Shown here: piece by piece, positions 8,101 through 15,187 of the stretch | Layout of the letters: every line of letters begins with the position of its first letter | Numbering within the stretch: position 1 is the stretch's first letter | Source of the DNA: Candidatus Fermentibacterota bacterium | Lineage (GTDB): Bacteria > Fermentibacterota > Fermentibacteria > Fermentibacterales > JCC-6 | NCBI GenBank assembly: GCA_030607835.1 | Contig: JAUWJE010000009.1 | Span: 1-16,373 of the forward strand | DNA length: 16,373 bases | Reading direction: 5' to 3' | Notes under the pieces: generated by a model | Told to the model about the DNA's origin: nothing | What the model saw: only the letters and a program-made list of their open reading frames with translations | Databases searched by the model: none | Program-made: the position numbers and the translations under genes

Positions 8101-8580
8101 GAGAAATCTTCTGTCAGCAGGACCGCTTTCGATAATAGTCTCGGTCATGTTTCTCTCTAGAATCCAGTAACCACTGCTCCCAAGTCCTCTGTCAACAATC
8201 AGGTCGGTAATATCCATCAGCCTGCACCGGTTACCGTTCAGGAGGTACTCGCTGTCTCCTGATCGAAAAAGCCTTCTTGTTACTGAAACTTCATCGAAAT
8301 CCAGATCAAGCTCACGTTTGGAATTATCGAAAGTCAGGATTACTTCAGCCATTCCGAGCGGCTTCCTGTCAACTGTTCCGGAAAATATCACATCTTCCAT
8401 GCGATCGGCTCGCAATTGGGATGGACTCTGGGATCCAAGCACCCATCTGATCGCGTCAGCGATATTGCTTTTCCCGCAACCGTTAGGTCCGACTATGCAG
8501 GAGATACCTTTCTGGAATTCCAGTTCAAAGGCATCCGCAAATGATTTAAAACCAATTATCTCCAGCCTTTTCAGATACAA
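5152..8580 (-). CDS. smc: Chromosome segregation/condensin ATPase SMC, 1142 aa
   Basis: SMC dimers form the ATP-driven condensin ring that loops and segregates DNA. The N-terminal head has KRLEIIGFKSF and the Walker A GPNGCGKSN (31-39), then MEDVIFSG (61-68) and FDEAAGIVKYK (161-171). Coiled coils run from about 175 to 500 and 640 to 1000. A hinge of about 120 residues lies between (about 513-635), ending in DGDLFRKDG and SGGGAIERE. The C-terminal head has the signature LSSGERAMTA (1044-1053), the Walker B FCVLDE (1068-1073) with Glu1073 as the likely catalytic residue, and the D-loop LDAPLDD. Length is near the usual 1150-1190. Two deviations are ERN where GQG is usual near residues 142-144, and a poorly conserved first half of the hinge. 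The start is TTG at 8580-8578, 15 nt after the upstream stop, with GGGAG (8594-8590) and a 9-nt spacer; it yields the standard SMC N-terminus. ScpA and ScpB are not in the window. Confidence 0.97.
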   Translation of the reverse strand: MYLKRLEIIGFKSFADAFELEFQKGISCIVGPNGCGKSNIADAIRWVLGSQSPSQLRADRMEDVIFSGTVDRKPLGMAEVILTFDNSKRELDLDFDEVSVTRRLFRSGDSEYLLNGNRCRLMDITDLIVDRGLGSSGYWILERNMTETIIESGPADRRFLFDEAAGIVKYKIQRHRAELKLNGAGADLERLDDIISEVDRNVRLLKKQVADFRRWERSEKRVTEIQGLMEYRSLEVSQNRLRQLEKRIKERLGNEQKYSASVAAAAARLSQARTALEKVQSQLDREHQQCSRLDSELGKVREQLAVAEERRKNTVEQAEIAEKESALESERAENLEKKAEILLCEQTSLESRIESARSIAEKAASETSLKETEYKILSAELEKLKSEYRNRSDTLRSLQEEYTDRLRRIERAKQELEHTLERKEELEKAIRRINDSLAESMKELSGVTTAKVELKASLEKEKESQREITGKIAGITDRIRSGEMEAGLLKAKIENLREADSSADSQDSLLSKGMSVRPGMGIAVGAWLDSFQDSIICDSGILPEGSGGKRYFLNVNEVSRPVIPEKSIWLPDCLEENSADSFKTLLSGCIVAPDRKTATEWFFSDVDLDIVTRDGDLFRKDGLVRLGIPESGGGAIEREALAGQADEMLLVLRKKLDTDRNQESRLRETEIKVLSSLEEIQNSINTSEKDEASLQATVNGLESRISELTAEKESLEADLPDIRKVASDKKSEEPSKRIDECSAFLNKQAGILEKIEADRDNQTVDLNRAVRVENAALIELSSLETSLKQIGLDRARNLSDASESRAGSQTLKEKAGALLDGKLKIVESNKQLEKQRKDLSGQREEAEKNRTLASNSRAQWLEKTREVEDELSEHREELSSAREERATISGELETVRRRVDELKEKEPELPEESSRFWDYSDENLEKELTKQIGYRENLGPVNMLAVPEYEEASKRITFLKDQRDDLNKARESLLDAIREINQTAARKFDETFIEVRKHFKDVFTSLFGGGEADITALDSEDPLEGGIQIVARPPGKKLENITALSSGERAMTAAALLFALYLVKPSPFCVLDELDAPLDDSNVDNYVKLLKGFVDRTQFVVITHNKRTMEAADRLFGITMVEQGVSSMTSVSLETAEQLSDS

Positions 8581-8595
8581 GTATCGATGCTCCCG

Positions 8596-9165
8596 TCAGC
8601 TGAGAGTATGACCGGATGAGATATTCCGGATTCGACGTACGGATTCAGAAAAATAGACAAAAAAGCTTATCAGCACAAACGCAAAAGAAACCAGACCCAC
8701 AGGATCGAGTCCGGCAAAAACAAGATCGGAAGACCAGAGTGTTGTATCAAGCATATAGCAGATCGCGGCAATGCTCATGTAGATCGAAAGCGTGAGTGTT
8801 GTGAGTTTACCCCAGATGTTCGAAGAGGGCGGCGATCCAAGACGCTTCGTGAGATAAAGCCCTCCGGAAGCAATGAGTATATCTCGAGACAGGGCAACCG
8901 CAATAAACCAGACCGGCACCGCACCAAGAAAACCAAGGGTAATGATGAAGGCGGTCATCGCGATCTTATCCGCAAGAGGATCAAATACTTTTCCCCATTC
9001 ACTTACGGAATCGGTCTTTCTCGCAATGATCCCATCAGCAAAATCAGAAAGGACCCCTACAAAGAGAATGATGCATGTGGGAATAATCGCTCTGGAGACA
9101 AGGAAGAAACACGCGGCAAACCCCAGAGGTATTCTTGAGAGACTGATAATATTAGGGAGATTGAT
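8596..9165 (-). CDS. pgsA: CDP-alcohol phosphatidyltransferase, PgsA-like, apparent ATC start, 189 aa
   Basis: This integral membrane enzyme probably transfers a phosphatidyl group from CDP-diacylglycerol to glycerol 3-phosphate, the first step to phosphatidylglycerol. The complete family signature D-x2-DG-x2-AR-x8-G-x3-D-x3-D is present at Asp41, Asp44, Gly45, Ala48, Arg49, Gly58, Asp62 and Asp66; these are the metal and CDP-binding residues. Hydrophobic segments lie at about 16-40, 70-100 and 120-165. The first in-frame ATG (8958) is downstream of the whole signature and would remove the active site. Upstream, before an in-frame TGA at 9189-9187, there is no ATG, GTG, TTG or CTG. The best start is ATC at 9165-9163, preceded by AAAGGA at 6 nt. 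It yields (M)NLPNIISLSRIPLG, the normal PgsA N-terminus, and overlaps the recN stop as TAATC. Exact alcohol specificity is inferred from similarity and could differ. Confidence 0.88.
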   Translation of the reverse strand: MNLPNIISLSRIPLGFAACFFLVSRAIIPTCIILFVGVLSDFADGIIARKTDSVSEWGKVFDPLADKIAMTAFIITLGFLGAVPVWFIAVALSRDILIASGGLYLTKRLGSPPSSNIWGKLTTLTLSIYMSIAAICYMLDTTLWSSDLVFAGLDPVGLVSFAFVLISFFVYFSESVRRIRNISSGHTLS

Positions 9166-10835
9166 TACAGGTCCTTTAATAAACCATCACCATCCTCACC
9201 TGATGAAGACCTGCAATTACTCAGCATCTTTTCCGCATGTTCTTCTGCGGCATCTCCTCCACCGAGCAGGCGCGCAAGCTCCGCGACTCTGTTCTGTTTA
9301 TTCTTTAATTCTCTCACTCTGGTTGAGGGCAGATCATCATGCAGTTCTTTGTACACCGCAAGATGTCTTCCAGCCTTTGACGCGATCTGGGCCAGATGAG
9401 TTATCACGATAACCTGCCTGTTCTCTGATGCTCTTTTAAGTGAATCAGCAAGCAGATTAGCGGTTTCTCCTCCAATACCGCTGTCTATCTCATCGAAGAC
9501 CATAGTCGGAGCCTGACTGACGCTGGCAAGTGCCAGTTTCAGAACCAGACTCACTCTGGACAGTTCTCCGCCGCTCGCGACAGAAGCCAGTGGACCGGGT
9601 TTCATACCCTTATTAGCGCTGAAGTAGAATTCCGGAATTTCATACCCATCGGAACAGATATTCTTTCCACTTAATATCAGGCTTCTGTTCAGAGGTGGAT
9701 TATGCATTATCACATCAAAGACCGCGTGCGGCATGCCAAGGAGTCTCAGTTCCTTCTGAACGCAATTCTGAAGTTCTTTCACAGTCGATTCTCTTGATAT
9801 TGAGAGTTGCTCCGCAGTTTCATGCAGTCTTTTACCCTTTTCGGGAACCATTACTTCCAGATCCAGCAGTTCACACTCAAGGGATTCGAGTTTCTCCAGA
9901 TCCTCCAGAAGTGTTTTCCTTCTCTGAAGAAGTCTGTCAAGGGTACCGCCGCATCTTCCAAGCAGTTCCGAATAAGAGTCCAGTCTGTCGTCAATCTCCT
10001 TCAGCCTCCAGGGAGCACTGTCAACTCTTCCGAGAATAGCACTGCATGATGAACTGGTCTCGGCAAGTGAGATTTCGGCCTGATCAAGGAGTTCAATGGT
10101 TTCGTGGAGTTCAATAGCGGTGTGCGATAGTTCGTTCCGGAATTTTCCAAGGGCGGCAATTATCCCATCATCACCGGATATCGCGTCTACGATGACATGA
10201 AGGGTTTCAACACTGTTCTGAGATGCTTTCAGATCCTTTCGCTCGCTGATAAGGCTCTGGTTATCTTCCAGAGAGGGGTTCAGTTTCTCTATCAGTGAAA
10301 GCTCGTGCCTGATAAGCTCTGTGGATTCCAGATTTTTCTCCTGGTCTTCACGCAATTTATCCAGACGCTGCAGAAGCGATCTGTACTCCTCGTACATATA
10401 AGAAAGATCACCTGCCAGATTGGAATTTCCACCGAATTCATCGAATGCTGTCTGCTGGATTCTGCGAAGAAGCAGTGCTGGAGTGGAGCGCTGTGAATGA
10501 AGATCAATAATTCCGGAGACTCGTTTTCTGGCGTCTTCCAGAGTTGTTAATTCATCGTTGATGAAAATTCTGCTTCGTCCACCAGCTCGAATTTCCCTCC
10601 GGATGAGTAATTCCGCCCCGTCACTGTTCATAAATACAGCCTCGACGCTGGCAAGTTTTGTACCGGGTCGAACCAGCGCACTATCAGCTCTCTCCCCAAG
10701 AGTCAGCAACAGACCGTCAATCAGGATTGACTTGCCTGCACCTGTTTCCCCTGTTAAAACGTTCAGATTACTATCAAACTCAAGTGTTGTGTCACTGATA
10801 GTTGCAAGATTCCGGAGAGCAAGACAAGTCAGCAT
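9165..10835 (-). CDS. recN: DNA repair ATPase RecN, 556 aa
   Basis: RecN is an SMC-like cytoplasmic ATPase that acts at DNA double-strand breaks. The N-terminal head opens MLTCLALRNLATI with the Walker A GETGAGKS (29-36). A short coiled-coil middle (about 150-360) follows. The C-terminal head carries the signature SGGELSRVSL, the Walker B MVFDEIDSGIGG and the switch VITHLAQIA, which is diagnostic of RecN. Length is typical. I start it at the ATG at 10835-10833, one nucleotide after the nadK stop, with GAGGGG (10846-10841) and the usual RecN N-terminus. A longer in-frame ATG at 10880 would add 15 hydrophilic residues with no family support and a 44-nt overlap with nadK. It lies between nadK and pgsA. 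Confidence 0.96.
   Translation of the reverse strand: MLTCLALRNLATISDTTLEFDSNLNVLTGETGAGKSILIDGLLLTLGERADSALVRPGTKLASVEAVFMNSDGAELLIRREIRAGGRSRIFINDELTTLEDARKRVSGIIDLHSQRSTPALLLRRIQQTAFDEFGGNSNLAGDLSYMYEEYRSLLQRLDKLREDQEKNLESTELIRHELSLIEKLNPSLEDNQSLISERKDLKASQNSVETLHVIVDAISGDDGIIAALGKFRNELSHTAIELHETIELLDQAEISLAETSSSCSAILGRVDSAPWRLKEIDDRLDSYSELLGRCGGTLDRLLQRRKTLLEDLEKLESLECELLDLEVMVPEKGKRLHETAEQLSISRESTVKELQNCVQKELRLLGMPHAVFDVIMHNPPLNRSLILSGKNICSDGYEIPEFYFSANKGMKPGPLASVASGGELSRVSLVLKLALASVSQAPTMVFDEIDSGIGGETANLLADSLKRASENRQVIVITHLAQIASKAGRHLAVYKELHDDLPSTRVRELKNKQNRVAELARLLGGGDAAEEHAEKMLSNCRSSSGEDGDGLLKDL
9172..9177 (-). promoter_or_regulatory. Shine-Dalgarno that fixes the pgsA start
   Basis: AAAGGA lies within the last recN codons, 6 nt before the ATC at 9165-9163. 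Together with the conserved N-terminus and the TAATC junction it supports initiation at a non-standard codon. Confidence 0.6.
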
Positions 10836-10836
10836 T

Positions 10837-11712
10837 CTATCCCCTCGATCCCCAGCCGAGTTTTTGTCCAAGTTTGTCATAATAGCTGGGGTGATCGGAA
10901 AACCTTACAATCATGCAAGATTCTGAGTCCTTTACTATTGAAAGCATTTCTCCGGTTTTAAGGGTTCCGGAAGCAGCACCATCAGCAGATACTACAGGAC
11001 CGGTGCCTCTGAGAGCACCAATTCTTATTGAGACGGACAGATCATCTGGAACGACAAGAGGACGCAGTGACAGAGAATGAGGACAGATTGGGACTATCAG
11101 CATAGCAGGCAATCCGGGATCAAGGATTGGCCCCCCACAGGAAAGACTGTATGCTGTGGATCCAAGCGGTGTGGATACAACAATGCCGTCACCAACCACA
11201 TGGGCGACCCTGGCATGATTCACAAACAGATCAAAATGCAGTATCCCGCCCATCATGGATCGATTGATACTAAAATCATTCACTGCAGTCAGACAATGAC
11301 CTGAAGGAAATTCCGCTCTGAGAATGGGCAGTGCTTCGACGTTATAATCACCGAGCGCTATCCTGGCTATGGTCTTAGCCAGAGAAACCTGCTCAACACT
11401 GGCAAGAAAACCAAGATGCCCGGCATTGATACCCAGAACGGGTATTCCCAGTTTGCGGTAGTAATCCATACCACGCAGGATGGATCCATCACCTCCGAGT
11501 ACGATTGCCATGTCGCATAGATCACTTTCCTGAACACCAAAACTGCTGAGGTGTTCAGCAGATGGAGAAGCAGATCTGACCGTGATACTGTATTTCTCAC
11601 AAACAGAAAGCATATTCTGAATCAAACCTGCATATGGAGGATTGAATCTGTCTACGTAAAGAGAGAGGTTCTTAATCGGAATAGAATTATCGTTATTGTC
11701 CAACAAAGTCAC
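10837..11712 (-). CDS. nadK: NAD kinase, 291 aa
   Basis: NadK phosphorylates NAD to NADP in the cytosol. Visible family motifs are LGGDGS (72-77), GINAGHLGFL (94-103), the nucleotide-binding VNDFSINR (Asn-Asp where Asn-Glu is common), and GDGIVVSTPLGSTAYSLSCGGP in the C-terminal domain. Length is normal. The likely start is GTG at 11712-11710, inside the end of dxs (20-nt overlap). A TTG two codons later is an alternative, and no strong Shine-Dalgarno is visible, so translational coupling to dxs is likely. In Bacillus-type clusters tlyA and argR sit between dxs and recN; here nadK takes that place. NADPH is used by the next enzyme of the DXP pathway (Dxr), so the link with dxs is metabolically plausible. 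Confidence 0.95.
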   Translation of the reverse strand: MTLLDNNDNSIPIKNLSLYVDRFNPPYAGLIQNMLSVCEKYSITVRSASPSAEHLSSFGVQESDLCDMAIVLGGDGSILRGMDYYRKLGIPVLGINAGHLGFLASVEQVSLAKTIARIALGDYNVEALPILRAEFPSGHCLTAVNDFSINRSMMGGILHFDLFVNHARVAHVVGDGIVVSTPLGSTAYSLSCGGPILDPGLPAMLIVPICPHSLSLRPLVVPDDLSVSIRIGALRGTGPVVSADGAASGTLKTGEMLSIVKDSESCMIVRFSDHPSYYDKLGQKLGWGSRG

Positions 11713-13543
11713 CTATACTTTCAGCCAATGATTTATAATCAAGTCCTGCCATTTTCAGCAGTTCTTCTCTTGTGGCGTGAGGTTGGAAATCATCAGGATA
11801 ACCAATTGTGAGAATCGGCAGATGAAGATCGAACAATATGGATTGTACATGAAAACCGAATCCACCCTCGATTGCTCCGTCCTCTACGGTTATCACTTTA
11901 CCGCATGCAGCGGCAAGCTCACGGATGCTGTTCAATGGAGCCGGTTTCAGCCACAGAGGATCGAAAACAGCAACGGATATTCCCTGCTTTTCAAGCATAT
12001 CTGCTGCTTTGACAGCGTAGAGAGCCATAACTCCCACACCGATTACAAGTGCATCTTTTCCTTCTCTGAGAAGCTGACCTTCTCCCGGTAATACATTTTT
12101 CGGGGTTATTGACGGAATATCTGGTTCTTCTCCTTTTGGATACCTGATGGCTGTAGGATATTCTTCAAAAAGGACGGAAGTTCTCAGCATACTCTCAAGC
12201 AACTCGCAGTTCCTTGGAGCCCCTATTCGCATACCCGGTACAGGAAGAAGCATGGAGATATCAAGCACGCCATGATGTGTTGGACCATCCTCCCCCACTA
12301 CGCCTCCTCTATCAATAGCAAAAATAACAGGGGCTTTCTGAAGAGCTGCATCATGTATTACCTGATCGTAAGCTCTCTGAAGAAAAGTGCTGTAGACAGC
12401 TACCACCGGTTTAAGTCCTCCGAATGCGAGGCCACATGCAAGCGTAACAGCATGCTGTTCAGCAATGCCTACATCAAAAAATCTATCAGGGTATTTGACC
12501 GCAAACTCATTCAGTCCTGTTCCATCAGGCATTGCTGCGGTAATGGTCACAATTTTCTCATTGGAACGACCAAGGTCAATCATCGTTCTTGAAAAGGCTG
12601 AAGTGAACGATTCTTTCTTATTCTCTTTTTCCGTAAATGATGCGGATACACCATGATATCCGGTTGCGTCAAGCTCAGCGGGTTCATAACCTTTCCCTTT
12701 TTTGGTAACTATATGAAGCAGAACCGGACCTGATATCTCCGAGACTCGCTGCAGTACCCCGGTAATCGCAGCGAGATCATTTCCCGGAACAGGGCCTATA
12801 TATCGCACGCCAAAATCATCAAACAGGGTGTCAGGTGTAACAAGCGTTTTCTTCAATCCGGATGTGACAGCATGAGCTGCATCTCTGACGCGCTCACCTA
12901 GAGATGGTATTTTACCCAGAGCATTCCAGACTTCCTTTTTTATCCGGTTGTATCGTGGATCAGTAATAAGTGTTGTTAGGTGTCTGGATATGGCTCCCAC
13001 ATTCGGTGAGATAGACATATCATTGTCATTGAGAATGATAAGCATATCCGTGCCGGTGTGTCCCAGATGATTGAGTCCCTCGAAAGCGATACCACCTGTC
13101 ATCGCGCCATCACCAATCACCGCTACTACTTTATAATCCTTCCCGGAAATATCCCGTGCCAGAGCGAACCCGAGAGCGGCGGAGATCGAAGTAGAACTAT
13201 GTCCTGTCCCGAAAGCATCACAGGGGTTTTCATCTCTTCTGGGAAATCCGCTCAAACCTCCCGACTGTCTGATAGTATGAAATCGATCAGCTCTACCTGT
13301 TAGAAGTTTCCAGGGATAGCTCTGGTGACCGACATCCCAAATGATCTTGTCTTGAGGCAGAGAGTAAACGGAAAGAAGGGCAACGGTCAGTTCAACAACG
13401 CCAAGACTTGATGCAAGATGTCCGCCTGTACTGCTAATCACATTAATTATTCTATTTCTGATCTCATTGACCAGAACAAGCCTGTCCTCCATGGAGAGTT
13501 TCGAAATATCACTTGTAAAGCTTATTCCATCCAGGACAGACAT
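11693..13543 (-). CDS. dxs: 1-Deoxy-D-xylulose-5-phosphate synthase, 616 aa
   Basis: Dxs condenses pyruvate and glyceraldehyde 3-phosphate using thiamine diphosphate, the entry step of the DXP (non-mevalonate) isoprenoid pathway. The ThDP domain shows HLASSLG (42-48, His42 being the conserved active-site His), WDVGHQSYPWK, FGTGHSSTSIS and GDGAMTGG (144-151). LNDNDMSIS (171-179) completes the metal/ThDP motif. The pyrimidine domain has AEQHAV and GVVGEDGPTHHGVLD. The C-terminal transketolase domain ends with the usual ATREELLKMAGLD stretch. Length is standard. The ATG at 13543-13541 is 4 nt beyond the ispA stop and has a strong AGGAGG (13559-13554) lying in the last ispA codons. It is next to ispA, which uses the pathway's C5 products. 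Confidence 0.98.
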   Translation of the reverse strand: MSVLDGISFTSDISKLSMEDRLVLVNEIRNRIINVISSTGGHLASSLGVVELTVALLSVYSLPQDKIIWDVGHQSYPWKLLTGRADRFHTIRQSGGLSGFPRRDENPCDAFGTGHSSTSISAALGFALARDISGKDYKVVAVIGDGAMTGGIAFEGLNHLGHTGTDMLIILNDNDMSISPNVGAISRHLTTLITDPRYNRIKKEVWNALGKIPSLGERVRDAAHAVTSGLKKTLVTPDTLFDDFGVRYIGPVPGNDLAAITGVLQRVSEISGPVLLHIVTKKGKGYEPAELDATGYHGVSASFTEKENKKESFTSAFSRTMIDLGRSNEKIVTITAAMPDGTGLNEFAVKYPDRFFDVGIAEQHAVTLACGLAFGGLKPVVAVYSTFLQRAYDQVIHDAALQKAPVIFAIDRGGVVGEDGPTHHGVLDISMLLPVPGMRIGAPRNCELLESMLRTSVLFEEYPTAIRYPKGEEPDIPSITPKNVLPGEGQLLREGKDALVIGVGVMALYAVKAADMLEKQGISVAVFDPLWLKPAPLNSIRELAAACGKVITVEDGAIEGGFGFHVQSILFDLHLPILTIGYPDDFQPHATREELLKMAGLDYKSLAESIGDFVGQ

Positions 13544-13547
13544 ATGA

Positions 13548-14438
13548 CTATTTCCTCCTGTCAGGAAGATACAGAGCCAGAGTGGAGATATTCTCCCAGT
13601 TTCCGCTTAATCCTGAGAAAACCTCAGCGATATCAGATGAAAGCTCTTCACCTTCCTTTATGGCAGTATCCAGACCAAGCTTCGTAACAGGATTGCACTT
13701 GCCAAGATCTGAATCCTTTGAAACTTTCTTCCCCATCTCGGACGTGCTCCCGCGAATGTCCAGAATATCATCTGTAAGTTGAAACAGATATCCAAGGCGG
13801 TCACCTTCCCTGGAAACTTCGCTGATGAGTTCATCACCTGCTCCACCAGCCAATGCTCCGAGTTCCAGAGATACTCTTATAAGAGCAGCAGTTTTCCCTT
13901 TTATCATCAAGCGGATCCAGTCCATATCCGCTTCAACAGGATGATACATATCCATATACTGACCACCGACCAGATAACCTGGACCAGCGGCAGAAGCCAG
14001 ATGCCTTACCATTCTGGCCACCCTTCCCGGACGAAGAGGAGTTCGGAGAAGCACTCCGAAGGCTTCTACCAGCAAAAGATCACCTGCAAGTAATGCCTGA
14101 TCCTCTCCACAGGTCATGTGAAGTGTCGGTTTTCCTCTTCTGAGGTCATCATTATCCATCGCAGGTAAATCATCATGAATAAGTGAATAAGTGTGAATCA
14201 TCTCCACAGCGCAAGCCGCATGCAGGGCTCTGTCCGGATCACCTCCAACTGCGCAGCAGGCAGCTCTTACAAGGAAAGGTCTTATTCGCTTCCCTCCGGA
14301 TCCAAGAGAATAACCCGCAAACGATGGAAGACGGGAGATCGATCTCTGATACATAAAAAGCTGATCAAGCTCCTGCTCAACCCATAAAGCTGTACTGGAG
14401 AGACTATCTTTCAGCAGCACAGGATCATATTTTCTCAT
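13548..14438 (-). CDS. ispA: Polyprenyl (farnesyl/geranyl) diphosphate synthase, 296 aa
   Basis: This trans-prenyltransferase joins isopentenyl diphosphate units to an allylic primer. The substrate-binding GGKRIRP is at 48-54. The first Asp-rich motif is DDLPAMD (89-95) with Arg100 and Arg101; the two-residue insertion is the bacterial short-chain type. LTDDILDIRG near the C-terminus is the second Asp-rich motif. Residues just before the first motif (TYSLIH) match farnesyl diphosphate synthases of the E. coli IspA kind, so C15 (or C10) product is likely, although chain length cannot be proved by eye. The ATG at 14438-14436 overlaps the end of the upstream ymdB-like gene by 14 nt. The ispA-dxs order is widely conserved; xseB, often upstream, is absent. 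Confidence 0.95.
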   Translation of the reverse strand: MRKYDPVLLKDSLSSTALWVEQELDQLFMYQRSISRLPSFAGYSLGSGGKRIRPFLVRAACCAVGGDPDRALHAACAVEMIHTYSLIHDDLPAMDNDDLRRGKPTLHMTCGEDQALLAGDLLLVEAFGVLLRTPLRPGRVARMVRHLASAAGPGYLVGGQYMDMYHPVEADMDWIRLMIKGKTAALIRVSLELGALAGGAGDELISEVSREGDRLGYLFQLTDDILDIRGSTSEMGKKVSKDSDLGKCNPVTKLGLDTAIKEGEELSSDIAEVFSGLSGNWENISTLALYLPDRRK

Positions 14439-15186
14439 TTATCGTGCGCAATCCGTCCACATTCAACTCGCTGTCAAGCACTACTTCAAGACCATTTACA
14501 TAGGTGTTGCCCTCAGCAACTTTCAGTCTGATATGTCTGCCTGTGAGAAACCTGAGCCTTGCTTCCTCAGTGTTCATTCCGATTACTCCATCAATGGGAC
14601 CGCACATTCCGAGATCGGTAATGCATGCTGTCCCACCAGGCAGTATTCTTGCATCAGCGGTAAGAACATGTGTATGTGTTCCGGCTACAATTGTTGCTTT
14701 ACCATCCAGATGTTGAGCAAGAGCCTGTTTTTCACTTGTGGCTTCAGCATGCATGTCAATAATTATTACATCAGCCGGATTATTTCTGATGATAGTATCC
14801 ACAGTCCTGAATGGGCAGTCAAGAGCCATCGGTATAAACAGTCTGCCCTGCAGATTAATAACCAGGATTCTCACATTCTCCATACGCAGAATAATGAAAC
14901 CCTTGCCGGGATTCCCCGGAGGATAGTTTGCGGGTCGCAATACCGGGCAGCTCATTTCGTCTATGTAATCAAGCACATCTTTGTGTTGCCAGATGTGATT
15001 TCCTGATGTAATAACATCAACTCCGGCTTCAAGAAGCTGAATAGCGGTAGCTCTGGTTAGACCGAAACCTCCAGCCGCGTTTTCACCATTTGCAACAACG
15101 AAATCATAATTTTTGTCTTTCAGATACGAAACAAGGGCTGTTCGTCCAGGTCTCCCTATCACATCTCCGAGTAATAGTATTTTCAC
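14425..15186 (-). CDS. ymdB: YmdB-family metallophosphoesterase (2',3'-cyclic nucleotide phosphodiesterase type), 253 aa
   Basis: The calcineurin-like metal motifs are clear: LLLGDVIGRPG (Asp8), NGEN (33-36), GNH (62-64), DMHAEATSEK, and GTHTHV. The GDVIGRPGR, NGENAAGG and HAEATSEK stretches are characteristic of the YmdB/TIGR00282 family, whose Bacillus member is a phosphodiesterase affecting biofilm and motility; its physiological substrate here is unknown. It starts with GTG at 15186-15184, one nucleotide after the rny stop, with no strong Shine-Dalgarno, suggesting re-initiation by ribosomes finishing rny. Length is typical. The rny-ymdB tandem is conserved in several phyla, including Bacillota, suggesting a role alongside RNA turnover. 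Confidence 0.95.
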   Translation of the reverse strand: MKILLLGDVIGRPGRTALVSYLKDKNYDFVVANGENAAGGFGLTRATAIQLLEAGVDVITSGNHIWQHKDVLDYIDEMSCPVLRPANYPPGNPGKGFIILRMENVRILVINLQGRLFIPMALDCPFRTVDTIIRNNPADVIIIDMHAEATSEKQALAQHLDGKATIVAGTHTHVLTADARILPGGTACITDLGMCGPIDGVIGMNTEEARLRFLTGRHIRLKVAEGNTYVNGLEVVLDSELNVDGLRTINEKI

Positions 15187-15187
15187 T

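Noticed and set aside
8596..8958. Short 120-residue membrane protein starting at ATG 8958
   Set aside because: The same frame extends upstream with the full catalytic signature, so this is only the C-terminal part of the PgsA-like enzyme.
8873..9412. Plus-strand open frame of 179 codons across pgsA and recN
   Set aside because: It lies opposite two well-supported genes, including the conserved pgsA signature, and its translation resembles no protein.
10833..10880. Longer recN start at ATG 10880
   Set aside because: It adds 15 non-conserved residues and overlaps nadK by 44 nt. The ATG at 10835 has a good Shine-Dalgarno and the usual RecN N-terminus.
14533..15006. Plus-strand open frame of 157 codons opposite the ymdB-like gene
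   Set aside because: It is a shadow of a clear metallophosphoesterase, with no promoter or ribosome site.
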